A stretch of DNA of 64,000 bases, taken from positions 18,431,521 to 18,495,520 of the forward strand of contig OX291544.1 of NCBI GenBank assembly GCA_946406115.1, written 5' to 3'. The translations under genes were made by a program, and so were the position numbers. Within the stretch, counting starts at the first letter, position 1. The number at the start of each line of letters is the position of its first letter. Of this stretch, positions 41,166 to 52,917 are shown piece by piece. The stretch is from Apoda limacodes (lineage: Eukaryota > Arthropoda > Insecta > Lepidoptera > Limacodidae). The notes below the pieces were generated by a model. It saw only the letters and a program-made list of their open reading frames with translations, made no database searches and was not told the origin of the DNA.

Positions 41166-41605
41166 CAACCGGCCAAGTGCGCGTCGTACTCGCATCAGCT
41201 AATAAATTAGGGTTCCGTAAAATGAGAATTATTACAAGATATCCGAAAAACTAGTAAATTGATATCGTTACAATTATTTATAAAGCCTTATCACCGGGAT
41301 TTTTTCCGATTTTTTTAACACGTGATTAAAATGTTAGAGGGGGGAAAATTTCCGATTTAATCTATGGAAAGCTACCCTTAAAAGATCATTATTTTACTAC
41401 AATATCAAAGTTAGTGCTTTAAGCTCTTTTACAATACTACCCAGCAGTTGTTTTCATATGACACCTTCGTGTAACATTTTATTGATCCAAACATGTCGTA
41501 ATTATAAGGCTGTGTGTGACATACGGATGAACGGTCAGACGGACGGTGACAGATAATATAAGATTTCTGTTTTTGCCATTTGACTACGGAAACCTAAAAG
41601 GCAAA
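41166..41605 (+). repeat. Full-length, diverged copy of the GTGCGAGTCGGACTCGC family
   Basis: Starts CGGCCAAGTGCGCGTCGTAC, has TTAGGGTTCCGTAAAATGAG, and ends with CGGTCAGACGGACGGTGACA, TTTTTGCCATTTGACTACGG and AAACCTAAAAG. Start and end match the common ~450-bp lepidopteran repeat whose pieces occur at 6779, 22430, 28915, 39100, 51965 and 55705. No coding capacity. Class unknown. Confidence 0.6.
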
Positions 41606-41982
41606 TTTTATGAGAGGACCCTAGAATCCAGAGAGCAGTGACGGCTATCATAAGTAGTAGAACCTTAAGTGAAGCGAATTTTTAAAAGTAGAAGCCTGAG
41701 AGAAGCTAGAGATTCAAATATGCGAGATTTTCTAATTTTTCTAATCACTTACTCTCTGTCGAGTAACAATCGCCCGGTACAATCCTTAGTGTAAAAACCG
41801 ACACAAATTCCACCGTATTTATTTCCATTTTTGAGGCTTCTAGATAAACAATGGTTTATCTCAGCCGCCAGTAACGAGCAACTAAAAAGTCTGCACGCAT
41901 CGTCCGGTGTGGCCGATATAGGCGGATTGTTCGGGTGAAACCTAATCGCGCGAATGAAGCCACCCGCCACGCTCACGCTCAC
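41606..41982. other. Non-coding stretch downstream of the possible splice donor
   Basis: An open frame on the minus strand (41982-41749) begins inside what would be intron and shows no domain. Confidence 0.35.
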
Positions 41983-42180
41983 CTGCCTCTGTAACGGCCT
42001 GGCGCGTCACGATCGGTGTGTTTGTGTAGCGCGATTTAATATGTTAAAACTAGACGTATCCGCACACGCGCCCGCGCTCGCTTTGTGTCTGTTTTTAGGC
42101 ATAGAGTTATAAACCGCCAAGGAGGGCGGAGAGCCAAACCCTTAGAGTCGATATGTAATAAAAATTAAGTTAAAAACTGA
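41983..42180 (-). promoter_or_regulatory. Possible promoter and non-coding first exon of a minus-strand gene
   Basis: A CpG-rich patch (41940-42115) in AT-rich DNA. On the minus strand an initiator-like TTTCAGTTTT lies near 42177, and a perfect donor GAGGCAG|GTGAGC at 41983/41982 follows. This fits a short untranslated first exon, but no downstream exon is recognised in the window. It could equally be chance in an old repeat. Confidence 0.25.
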
Positions 42181-42456
42181 AACTTGACCATGGACAAACG
42201 AACTGAAAAGCGATATTAGATATTTATTTGCTTACGCATATTGTTAGGAGCTGCATAGGAACATATAAGTATTAGTGGTACTTCAATTTTATATACATTT
42301 CTTATATTTTTGATGAGATAACTAGTCATATAAAACAACTCTCTGTCCAAGTGAGTACACCAATTGTTACGTAAGAAGCGAGGAAGGTCCATTTTTCATA
42401 TTATTTTAATATGAAATAAAGTTTATTGAAATAACACTTTATGACTCAAAAAGCTA
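42181..42456. other. AT-rich non-coding stretch
   Basis: Nothing recognised. Confidence 0.35.
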
Positions 42457-43656
42457 GGGGTAAGATGAAATGGTAAAGGGGAAAGATGGAAATAGTTCGT
42501 AGATTTTTTTATATAAGCGCTAGGTATAATTGACTAATAGATTCCTACATCGCTAGAAGCCAATGGATAAAGCTATTATTATTATTTAAAAATACCCATT
42601 GTAAACCGCCAATACACTATGTTCTTTCAAATTATATTTCTGTCTTACCCCGTTTTGAAGTCGACTGGATAGGAGTTCTCAACCTTTTAGCAGTTGTTAA
42701 TTTATAGTTTGAAGGGTGACAAAAAAAAACAAACACTAGTTAGTTAAAAAAATTATCTGTAATTGCGAATTATTCATATTTTTTATTTGGTACTTGTATG
42801 ACGTTAATTTATAAATTTATTTTAAAAATAATGCTTAAATTAATTTTGTTCATCATAGTAAGTATGTTTAGATTGACTAAAGAAAGTTGCAAATTTTATA
42901 ACGCCAAGCATTATTATTATATGTATAAATAAATATGGATAACAGACCAGTATGGTAACAAAACAGACAGTTTTTGATCTATTTAAAAGCGCTGCAGATA
43001 CCTGGAACTTGGATGACTCGGCAAGTATTTTCACGCAGATAATACTCAATATTCAAGCAGAAGCACCTAAAAATCACAAAATGTATTATAATCTGCTAAA
43101 ATTGTACATTAATAGTAGTAGGTATATTTACCTAAACCTTCTAAGTTGTATTTGAAAAAAAAAACAGTGTATGATTCACAATAAAAACAACTGAGAAATC
43201 CGCAGGTTGAAAACACCTGACATTTACTATGAGTTTCAGAAAAGGGGTAAGATGCAAAGTTCAACATTTCCGTCTTAAACCCAACAAAATTAGTGTTGTT
43301 AGATGAAACACCACAAGAACTCGTAAAATACCGATAAACGTCACTTTCACGCAGTGTAGTTTTATTTTATATTTTTTTAATCACCACAAATATAAGTCAA
43401 AATAAATTCTATCTGATCTGTTTACAAAGTTACAGATACCGGGGTAAGATAACAAAACACAATATTAAGACGAAAATGACATGTTTTCGAATATCGCTCA
43501 CAGTCACACAACCACACTTAGTAACTGACTCGCAGCAACTGAATGGCGGGAAGCAATAAAAGGCCGATCAAAACAATGTTGCCAACAACCAAATTTAGGT
43601 GCAAAATTCGTCGCTTTTGTAAGTTTTCTAACTTACACCGTTTTTTATCTTACCCC
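42457..43656. mobile_element. Probable non-autonomous DNA transposon with iterated GGGGTAAGAT words
   Basis: The 10-base word GGGGTAAGA(T/C) occurs five times: 42457 (+), 42642 (-), 43244 (+), 43441 (+), 43647 (-). The outer two are inverted and may be the termini. Flanking bases partly agree (TAAGATGAAA and TAAGATAAAA). No transposase frame: 42952-43155 and 43543-43821 (+) are short and unrecognised. Boundaries and class are uncertain. Confidence 0.45.
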
Positions 43657-45990
43657 CACTCACCTGTATATTTAAATTATAAATTTTCGCAATCCCTGAA
43701 AAAATACCTTTCACTTGATGCCAAACTCAACGTATGTGTGATTTTTTTTTTCTTTGCTAAGAGTAGGTATTTTGCAATTCATATACGCATTCAATTTAAT
43801 ATGACCTCACATAGCCTATGAAATTGGGACCCTAAGATGAAGCTAACGACACCACATTTATTAAGATATAATAAGTATTTTAGGAGCTACATGGGAACAT
43901 ATAAACATGCTAACGTATGTACATAGATAGGCTGCTAAAAACCTCCGTAATCGGGTAAAAAGTAGTAAAATTAAAGGGACCAGGTGCAGAATAATGTACA
44001 CACTTTACCAGTCCTTAAAGAACTATTAAGACATAAGTGAAAACTGGACAGGTACTCGTATGTATTGCAAACATTAAAAAAAATCGTGTCTATGACCGCT
44101 TTTATAATTTACCGTCAAGCGACCCGACACGATTTTATCGTAGATTTTCAAGGCAAGGCCAGGCGAGCCGCGAGCGATAAATCGTGTCGTGTCGATCGAC
44201 AATAAATTATAGGGTCTCAAACACGATGGAACGATGAAAGAACCGAAAGAACTGGGATTAGAATGTTCTGGTTCAGGTTCTGGTAAAACTTCAAAGAACT
44301 GCAGGGATTTCCCGGCACATTTGGTTCCGGTATTTCCCGGTAGCAAACCCTAGCTGAGCTACCAAGGCAGTCTCAAGTTAAAAGATGACCAGGGGCCTTA
44401 GACAAGTTACAATCGAAAAATCGTGCGGTATCGCTTTAGAACAAGCGTTTTCGAAACAATAGTGGTAGACTTATTGCTCATGTATCGAAAACGCTGTATC
44501 GTGGGCGTCGGCTGGAAAACTCTACATTATTTGTGCCAATTATCGAAAATCGCTTATGTTTTGTTTTTACTATGGAATGTGGTTTCTTTTTTATTTAAGT
44601 CTTATATGATATTATTACTTAGGTATATTTTCATTCAAATAACTCATCGTTGGTTTAAAATTAAATATGGGTTTTTATTGTATTGAATATTGAAATGTTT
44701 TTATGTTTTAAGTGCCTACCTTGTTTATATTAAATATATTTTTGAAGAAAATAATAGGTACTTTCGTAAAAACATTCTAGCTTTCTAGTAACGAAAATCT
44801 GGCTTAAGACTTACTATGAATCTGTTAAATTAGAAATCAGGCTAATACTTATAACACAGATTTTTCATATCAAAGACAAATAGATACCAATAATACAAAT
44901 ATTGAATACAAACAGCATATTTAAATACCTAATAACGAAATACTTAAAATTTTTAAAAATATAATAAATATGAAATAGATTATAAGCCGCCATTTGCAAT
45001 CGCCAAGCTTATCCGCAGGGTCTTGGCGAACGCAAGTTCAACGAATATCAAAAAGGAATCGCGTTTGTAAAGTGGCAATATTGCTACCTAATGTATAGAC
45101 AACTTTCGTTTCGGCGCTTCACAGTGGCTTGGCGATGGTACCGATAGCATAGACAGCAACAAGTCTATGATTTTTTTCTAAATCGATAGCAAGTGACGTC
45201 AAAAACTTTGTGTTCGCACATTTTGTTCGATTCCATTCTTTTTTTCGTGACGCTAAATTCGAGAAGTCTGAGCCCCCTTAACTGTCCGCGCACTGTACGA
45301 ACTTGAGCTTCACTGATTTATACTATTAGACGAGTAAATAATTAATTTAAAAATAAAATTGAGGTTTATTAGCATATAATGTTTATTGAGATATTAATAT
45401 ACTAACGAGGTCGCATGATTTCGTATATACATAACACAAAGATCACAACGAAGGTACGTGACAAGATTTATTAGTCCGCATCCAGTTCTATCTGTAAAAG
45501 AATAAATTAAATACTCACTACTACACACATAATTTACATAATTAATATACACATACAAGAATACTACACATAAACGATCGAAAAAAAATCTACTGTTTCA
45601 TAAAAAAGTGAATACGTATAGACTGATTACAAAATCTTGACATACCCGCGCACTCCTTCACTGTACACCGTACTTCTTGAGACCATAGAGGTAATATAGA
45701 CTAAATAAACAAACTGTTTATTATTATAATAGTTTGTTGTTTACTAACACAAACTTAATGATCATTTTGTTTTGTACTTACTCACACACCCACTAGTATA
45801 GTTCTCATTTTGTAGAAAAGTGTAGAGATTTTGTAGATGCACTATAACTAACATGATCAAATGTATGAAACAGCTTATTTTGTTTCACGTTTGTTCACTA
45901 AATTGGTCCTTTACCTGCTAGTAGTAAAAGTGGGTAATGAAAATGAGTAGAACTTACACTACGTTCAGTTTTCAGGCGTCTGTTCCCGCG

Positions 45991-45992
<2 letters not shown>
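43657..45992. other. Non-coding stretch
   Basis: 44123-44190 has an inverted pair CGACACGATTTTATCG / CGATAAATCGTGTCG. 45000-45300 has balanced composition with TTTCGTTTCGGCGCTTCACA and TAGACAGCAACAAGTCTATG, probably dispersed-repeat sequence. The minus frame 44074-44346 and plus frame 44423-44686 show no domain. Confidence 0.35.

Positions 45993-46021
<29 letters not shown>
45993..46021. repeat. (AT)n microsatellite
   Basis: About 14 perfect AT units. Confidence 0.9.
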
Positions 46022-46025
<4 letters not shown>

Positions 46026-46867
46026 GTATTACTTTGTAAAAAATGCCATAGATCAAAGGAATCTGTAACGAATCTTAATTCTTCATGGGAATCTTTTTTA
46101 TTTCTTATTAATTCTTCATTTAATTATGAAATATGTATTTTGCTTATATTTGAAAGCGTCATCCATCAGTCATATATATCATAGTTACATACAAATAATA
46201 TTTAATATCAAATATCACTGCAATCAAAGATAATTCTGATTTTATAATCATTCTACAAAAAGAAAAATGTGTTTGTGTGTAAGGGTGTTTGTGTGAAGTT
46301 GAGTATGTACTACAGTTATACATAATTATTTTAAAATACATTCTCATCGTTAAAACCAATCGTGTGTATTGTATACAACCATATTAAATAACATTTATGA
46401 TAAAAACATGTGTTTTATTTATTTATGTTTTGCCTAATAAGTAATAATGACTGATGACGATTTACCAGAACAAAGCGAAATATTTTATTTTATGTCGTTT
46501 TTATCATATAATATTTAATATTTATTACCACATGTTCTCATCCACAATATAAATATTTTAAACTTAAACCAGCTATGTAATAAGCCTGTCAAATGTGTCT
46601 GATCTTTGGCACACTTACATAGGTATCTATGTTCAATTAAATTTACAGGGGATTTTAAGTCTTTTCAATGTTTTTGCGATACTTATTTTTAACATTTCAG
46701 TGGAGTTAATACCTGTTAGCATTATCTACCAGCCAACACCTTTGGTTTCGTATTCTGTTTAATAATATAGATACATAATTGCATATATTATATAATAATG
46801 AATATCAAATCGAATTCAAGAACAATATTCCTGAAATAAAAATACTGATTAGTTAGATTAGTAGCTC
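46022..46867. other. AT-rich non-coding stretch
   Basis: Nothing recognised. Confidence 0.4.
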
Positions 46868-47490
46868 AATAATAGATTATATAAGAGTGAAAAAAGGAAA
46901 TTTAATTTGAGTAGAAACCCAAGCGTAGCGAAGGATTCTAGAGTATAATCCTGAGTTTTTTTTTCGGAACTGTCTACTGCAGTTGGCTGGTGCAGCCATT
47001 ACTGCTTCACCGGACTTTTTGGGCGAAAGTCTGAAGGAGTCTCAGCCCATATAGCGCCCAACGCTCAAGGGCTCCCCGCGGTGGGAGCCTTGGCTTCGGT
47101 GGTCGTACTTGGAGTCGTCCCTTCGACCAGCGTGAGCCTCGAACCCGACGGTGAGTCAGCGCCAGTTCCCCGTTACGCAGTTGCGATTGCGAGTGAGTGG
47201 GGGCGAGAAGCGCCCCGGTACTCTTTGATATCCCGTGTATGAGGTGGGTCCGTGCGTTCGCCGACGAACCCCGGGACGTCAGCGTCGTGTGACGGTGAAA
47301 TATGGAGAAGACCTATTAGTGAAGGTCATTGAGACTAGACTCGCTATCCAGGTAACGAGATCGTCGTCTGGGGTCGTTAGTACGTGCTGAGACCACCTAA
47401 CCTTTGTTTTGCGACCGTGCCGTGGTCGACTGGGGAATTTTGAGTGGAGCGAGGGTTACAAAGGACTGAGATGATTTCATTGTGCGGCAC
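46868..47490. repeat. GAGCGGAGCGAGGG family copy, split by a LINE
   Basis: The left part (46868-46955, TAGATTATATAAGAGTGAAA to AATCCTGAG) and right part (47441-47490, TGAGTGGAGCGAGGGTTACA to GGACTGAGATG) are contiguous in the intact copy at 26945. The jockey-type fragment sits exactly between them, with TGAG present at both edges. Confidence 0.75.
46956..47440 (-). mobile_element. Jockey/X-like LINE, 3' fragment, nested
   Basis: On the minus strand it ends GCAGTAATGGCTGCACC, CAGCCAACTGCAGTAGACAG and an A-tail (T-run 46956-46964 on plus). Reading upstream are the GC-rich blocks shared with 1-2092 (TTGAGCGTTGGGCGCTATAT, GGGGCGCTTCTCGCCCCCAC). Only the 3' untranslated part is present. It is flanked by TGAG on both sides, a short target duplication. 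Confidence 0.85.
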
Positions 47491-48205
47491 TATCATTTCA
47501 AATAACAATTTTCCCGCACTTACAATGAAGTGTAGGTACTACAAATTCTATTTTACATTTATGTTCTTCTTTGAACATCCTGTTACTGAATATCGTGTAG
47601 GTATTTACATATTTAGCATTGCAGGACCTTTTTAATATTCATTAACAAATGAATTCCAATATCTGAAGTGACATTTAATGTAATAAATTTAACATCAAGT
47701 TTGTATATTCTATACTTACCATAATAGGTGTTTGCATAGCGCTAGCTCAAGCTAACCTTTACAAACTTTAAGTTCACTTCCTGGAACACTATAGATAATA
47801 CTTATAATATGCCATCACGAAACTTGTCCCCGAAGTAATGGTCAGAATTATATCGATCGTCAACTGGTTCGGATCGTAACATTCATGTTTCACTGATGGC
47901 ATTCCGTCGTTCCGCACCACAGCGTGTTAGGTTCAGGTATTGTCATCTGATGAAAACGATCCGTGAACACTAATAAAAGTTTTTTATAGATTTTTTTTTT
48001 TAATTATATTGAAGTTAATTTCCATTATGCAATTACAGTTAATGACTTTATACAAAACAACAACAGCCTTGTTAATAACACATTTTTAAAAAAAAATTAT
48101 AAAGGACATTTTCGTAGTTTGCATATATATAAAATGTTGCAGTCTGGCACGGACTAGGGTGATTTCAATTTTCTGTCGAATGGGTTTTGGAATGTATAAT
48201 TTATA
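47491..48205. other. AT-rich non-coding stretch
   Basis: Nothing recognised. Confidence 0.4.
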
Positions 48206-48330
48206 GTTTTCTACCGGTCACCGCAGCATAAGGACGCTTGCAATATCAGGGGCGTCACTCATGCTTCACTCGCTCGTTGCCGACCCTTTCGAAATCTAAT
48301 AATTCTTTCTTGAAGAACCCCATATTGTCA
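48206..48330 (-). mobile_element. Retroposon family with GTGGCAAACAAGC end, short copy
   Basis: ACCGGTCACCGCAGCATAAG, GGACGCTTGCAATATCAGGG, CGTTGCCGACCCTTTCGAAA and TCTTGAAGAACCCCATATTG match 23930-24030 and 18810-18905. The GTGGCAAACAAGC end itself is lost here. Confidence 0.6.
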
Positions 48331-48739
48331 ATTTTCAAATTCATTTATTTTCACCTCTCCAGCACCAAAAGGGTGGCTTTACTGTTCAACAAGTGTGGAC
48401 AATTTTTTCCTGCGAGCGTTGGACAAAGTAATGCAACATTCGAATATACCAACTGCAATTTTCCGATATCTACTGAAAAAACAAAAAAACAACATGATCG
48501 TGCCTTTAAATCCCTCGCTGTTCTCAGTTATATTATTAGAAAATCTTAAATTCTAATTAAGACCAATTCGCTAGCCCGGGATTGGAAAGTTGACACACTT
48601 GTTGAACAAATAACTATTATCTCCCATAACTAACTAAGTACATAATTATTAGCTGTGTATTAAGCATATGTTTTTCAAAAGTTAATTATTATCAATAGTA
48701 ACACTCAGGTACTTTATAAATAATGATCTCGTAATTTCG
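48331..48739. other. AT-rich non-coding stretch
   Basis: A plus frame (48238-48549) runs out of the preceding repeat and has no domain. Confidence 0.35.
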
Positions 48740-49330
48740 GAAAATTGACGGTTTTGATCTGCTGATAGTTTACAGGAATGAGCACAAAGTTTATTCACGT
48801 TGCTTTTAACGTCTTGAGTGTTACGCATTGAGAATTGTATACAAGTTAAGAGCAAGCCAATGACAGACCATGTTTAAACCATTCTGAGCAAACATATGTA
48901 TACATCATTCCAGGTATCACCATAAAACGTAAGCGTTGTATCATCCGCAGAAAATATTATTTTAGGTACTGTTTTGCAGGTTTAGTAGACAAAGATTATA
49001 TATATAACACAAAAATAGGGCAGGAACCAAAATACTACCCTGTGGAATACCAAAACATACTTTCTCTTCATCACTGATGAAGTCACCAATTTTTACTAAC
49101 TGTGATCGTCCACTTAAATTACTATGGAATAAATCAAGCTGAATTCCTCTGATTCCCAAGATTTCTAACTTCTTTATAAGAACGGGAAGAGAGACAGTAT
49201 CAAAGGCCTACGCGAGATCTAAAAACACGGTCAGACACTTGTGTTTACTATCCAATTGTGATTTATGTAATCTGTCAATTCAAGGATTGCATCATTTGTC
49301 GAGCTGCTTTTTCGAAATCCGAATTGGGTT
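48740..49330 (-). pseudogene. CR1/jockey-like LINE reverse transcriptase, heavily degraded
   Basis: Minus strand, broken frames: LLAKTQFGFRKSSSTNDAIL (49335-49270), a LDL-AFDTVS-like block, then an open piece (49159-48962) with GRSQLVKIGDFISDEEKVCF and GIPQGSILVPALF (motif B, GIPQGSxLGP), and SADDTTLTFYGDTW near 48950 (motif C in another frame). Order and spacing match LINE reverse transcriptases. At least three stops or shifts. Clade is not certain. Confidence 0.75.
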
Positions 49331-50523
49331 TTAGCAAGTAGGTGTTTTGATTGCAGATAAATTAGTAGCCTACTGTTTGTAGTATTGTACTGCGTAGTTT
49401 GACTGGTAGTATACTAAATGCAAATTTTTTTTCCCGCAGTTCTACCACTAGAACTACAGACATCTAGCATTTATATTTGTGCTTCGGTAGATATCAAAAA
49501 TTTATTTGAAATTAAAATTATATTTTTTGATAGAAATTAGTAGGTAGGCCACAAATGATTTTACACACACCTGCAATTTTGTTGCAATTTTTAAAGCGAA
49601 GAAAACACGCAGCTTAATATTTTATCAGTTTTGTGCTTTGTACCCGCTAATCGATAAAAAAATTGGACTTTTTCGAGAAGAAATGGAAAATTTTAATGTG
49701 TATTCCTACATATTTACAACCAACTGCAATACCAAATAATAGCGTTTTGCTATAATTATTTGTCAGGCAATTAATTGACTTGCGCAATTGCATACTAAAT
49801 TGAATAAGCGTACGGAACCAGAGCCGTTGTGTACGATTTTAACTAATACTTGTGAATATTCATATGTTTTTCTTCTTTTTAAGTGCCGCTCCATAACTGA
49901 AGGTTAGCCGTCAGCTCCTAGATTCGTTGCTTGTCTTTCGCGGGGAGTAAGCGATAAAGCTGTTTCTGAATAATATTTGTTATTATTATAAATATACTTA
50001 TAGTTATTTAATACCTAGTGACTTATAATGTCCTAGTACATAAATCTTACAAATACAAAAATCATAAAATTAAGAAACATAATATAAATAATACATCATA
50101 CATAGAAAATAATCTTTCGTTTATGACTCCCTGAAGCCATATATTCTTGCATGCACATGCCATATCAAAGACCGTCTATTTAATGTAACTTATTAAGACT
50201 GCAATATAGAATAGACCATGTAAATACGCAGTTTTTGTGCTAATTTTGTGGCTAAAGTGTAGCACCCAAAGGATTGAAAAAATATTTATAAAACTTAATT
50301 TTTACTAGTGCTTTACCTAATTGAGTGATTTTCTATTATCGTATTTAATTCAATGAAAAATCCGAAAGTGCATTGTTTCAACACTTGTGCAAATTTTTAA
50401 AGCGTGTATTGCATTTTATTGTAATGAAAAATGATTAAATAATTGGAATAGCTTGTGATCTAGTGCATTGACTCTTAGTTGTAGCAAAAACTAAAAAAAT
50501 GTGACTACAAAACGGTAAAAACG
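49331..50523. other. AT-rich non-coding stretch
   Basis: Nothing recognised. Confidence 0.4.
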
Positions 50524-51447
50524 TTAGGGGAGAGTTGGGTAATACAGAGCCCCTAAGGGAATTATCCTATAACTAAGCTCAGGTTGGGTTAAAATAAAAA
50601 CGAAATATAATAGAAGGTGGAGAATTTATCTGACGACACTAACGAAAATTTAAATTTATCAAAAAACAAACAAAAACAATAATTCGAGCGAATAATTAAA
50701 AATTGGGAAAGCGCAGTATTATCAAACTGGTCTGATAATACCGTGCCCCAGGTAGGTAATTGCTGGGTCTGATAAAACTGCGAAAAGCATCACACAATGT
50801 ATCAGTCAGAGAGAGGAACCCTGGAGACCGAATTGGAAATAGGTACAGACTCCAGATTTCACAAAATGTTTAGTAATACTAAACCTAAGTGATTGACAAT
50901 TTGACATTGACAAGACAAGAAAACAAATATTATATTACCTAGTACTTTTACTTAGGGATAAATACTGACACTTATAAGAATAATATACTTACATATTCTT
51001 TCTAAGATTTATAATAATTACAACCATATTATATAGCTGGGCATAATGTCAACGCGCCCTACGCGCGGCATTATCAAACAAGATCATTTTATTTTGTGAC
51101 CTCAAAAACATAAACAAACTCAAAGGATTAATTTAAAATTATTCTACACATAAGTTATACATTATTTTTATCCTATAAATGAGTATAATTTATTACTGAG
51201 TGTGAAATATTCATTGACTCACCTCTTATTGAAATCACCCAAAAAAATATAGCGATCGCGCGGAAAACCTGCAAGCTCGCGGCCCTGCTCTCTGGATACT
51301 CGGCGGCAGTTGGCGGTGCTCGAGCAGGGTAGGGGGTACATAAAGCTATGATTTTACTTATATTGCAGGCGCGTTTTGTTGACTGTTTCAAAGAAACCGA
51401 GGGGCGCGGAATTTTCAACCGCGCGGTATTACCCAACTCTCCCCTAA
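50524..51447. mobile_element. 924-bp DNA transposon with perfect 22-bp TIRs
   Basis: 50524-50545 and 51426-51447 are exact inverted repeats starting TTAGGGGAGAGTTGGG. A TA sits at both edges (50525-50526, 51445-51446), which would fit a TA target. Inside, short words of the end type recur (GGTTGGGTTAAA, AATACCGTGCCCC, GCAGTATTATC, GCATTATC). No transposase. The minus frame 51173-51454 overlaps the right TIR and is not a gene. Confidence 0.8.
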
Positions 51448-52772
51448 ATATCATACAAAGATAATAAGGTTCAAGGCGTCATTATGAAACAATTTATTAA
51501 GGAAGTTTATAAGAAATATATTTAATAATGTGTATGACATGAATGTATATGACATTTTATAATGATTTTTAGTCCATTAACATGCACAACTTTAGTATTA
51601 CAGAAATTATCTTTCTGACCTATATCTCCCTCTTAATTAATAATGACGACGTTATAAAGGATTTGAGTAGGTAGTGTTATATTTAACGAATGCTGTAATG
51701 AGTCACTTCGCGTTTTTACACATACATAAAACTTTTATCGAATTTGCTTTAATATGAGTGGCAGCTTTCGCCCCGCTTTACTTGGCATGCAATACATTTT
51801 ATATTGAGAAGTGGGTAGCAACGACAATGCTCAGGCTATTTCCCGAAGGATATTCTTTGTTGTTTCACTCAATTTACTCACTCGACATTATTTTGTACAC
51901 TTGTATTTACTTGAACATTATTATTAGCCAACAAATAATTCAGATTGCGAGTTGGACATTGTTTTTTAGGTTTCCGTAGCCAATTGGCAAATCCAGTTGC
52001 GTCATGTCCGTCCGGCTGTATGTCTGAGCCTTAGTATTACGGGCCATCTTTCGGTTCTTATGAAATTTAAAAAAAAAAAAAAAATACTACAAATATTTAC
52101 TTTTGAATTTTAGCAAAAACTATAAATGATATATGGATAAGAGTTTTTCAAACATTGGCATTATATGGAAACTTGGAAGTTATTTTGCGGATTATTTGAT
52201 ATTTACTTAGCAAAACAATAATTGACCAACGCTACTAAAATTAAGCTTATTGAGATATTTGACGAAATAATAGCCAACATTTGCATAAAAGATACAATTT
52301 ATTTAACATACGATTTTTTTTTTAATATTTTAAGATGCTATTCCTTTAAAATTAATTCAAAATTGAATAATTTTAACGAAACATCCAATGAACTTTTCGA
52401 AATTATTTAACCTTACATGGCCATTTATATCCTTCGTCTTTGTTTATTTACGACGTATTGTATACCATCAACCCTTGAACCTAATGGTATGGTATGGTAT
52501 GGTAACACAAGTGTCTTGGAGTTTACGACGGATATTAGTATGGGACTTGAGCAAACACATTGGCTCTGTTCTGTATCTTGTCATACTTCCGTAAAGGCCG
52601 CAGCTGAAACCCCTGAAAACACTGAAAATACTAAAAATCATAAAATCATGAGTTTATGGTGCTTGCGGTAGAATCCTTTACTTTTTAATTTGATCGGATT
52701 ATAAAAGGCCGCTAACTTCACACCGGTTAGAAATTATAGGGCATACTGAGGACAGTTAAACTTTTGTTAAAG
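51448..52772. other. Non-coding stretch with a (GGTAT)n microsatellite
   Basis: 52484-52503 is about four GGTAT units. 51960-52050 carries the TTTCCGTAGCC ... TCCGTCCGGCTGTATGTCTG end of the GTGCGAGTCGG family (minus). No gene seen. Confidence 0.45.
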
Positions 52773-52917
52773 CCTTGTACAAAAAACCTATCCACGCTTC
52801 GGGTGACATAAAAGATGTAGCTTACCTTACACAGAGTCAAAGCTTAGCTATAGAACAGGGTAATGCTGCTAGTGTGTCCGGTACAAAGCTACAGAGGACT
52901 GGTTCAAATAGGTATTC
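52773..52917 (+). CDS. Possible coding fragment, unrecognised
   Basis: An open stretch in otherwise AT-rich DNA reads YKKPIHASGDIKDVAYLTQS and AIEQGNAASVSGTKLQRTG, and then runs into low-complexity sequence after SNR. Its composition is protein-like and an AG|GTATTC donor-like site lies at about 52910-52917. The preceding AG (52763) has a weak pyrimidine tract. I cannot name a family. It could be an isolated exon, or an exon fragment carried by a transposon. Confidence 0.2.

Noticed and set aside
41749..41982. 77-codon minus frame starting at the possible splice donor
   Set aside because: Its start lies within what would be the intron, no domain is visible, and its length is compatible with chance in a GC-rich patch.
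51173..51454. 93-codon minus frame
   Set aside because: It overlaps the perfect TIR of the 924-bp transposon and has no transposase motif.
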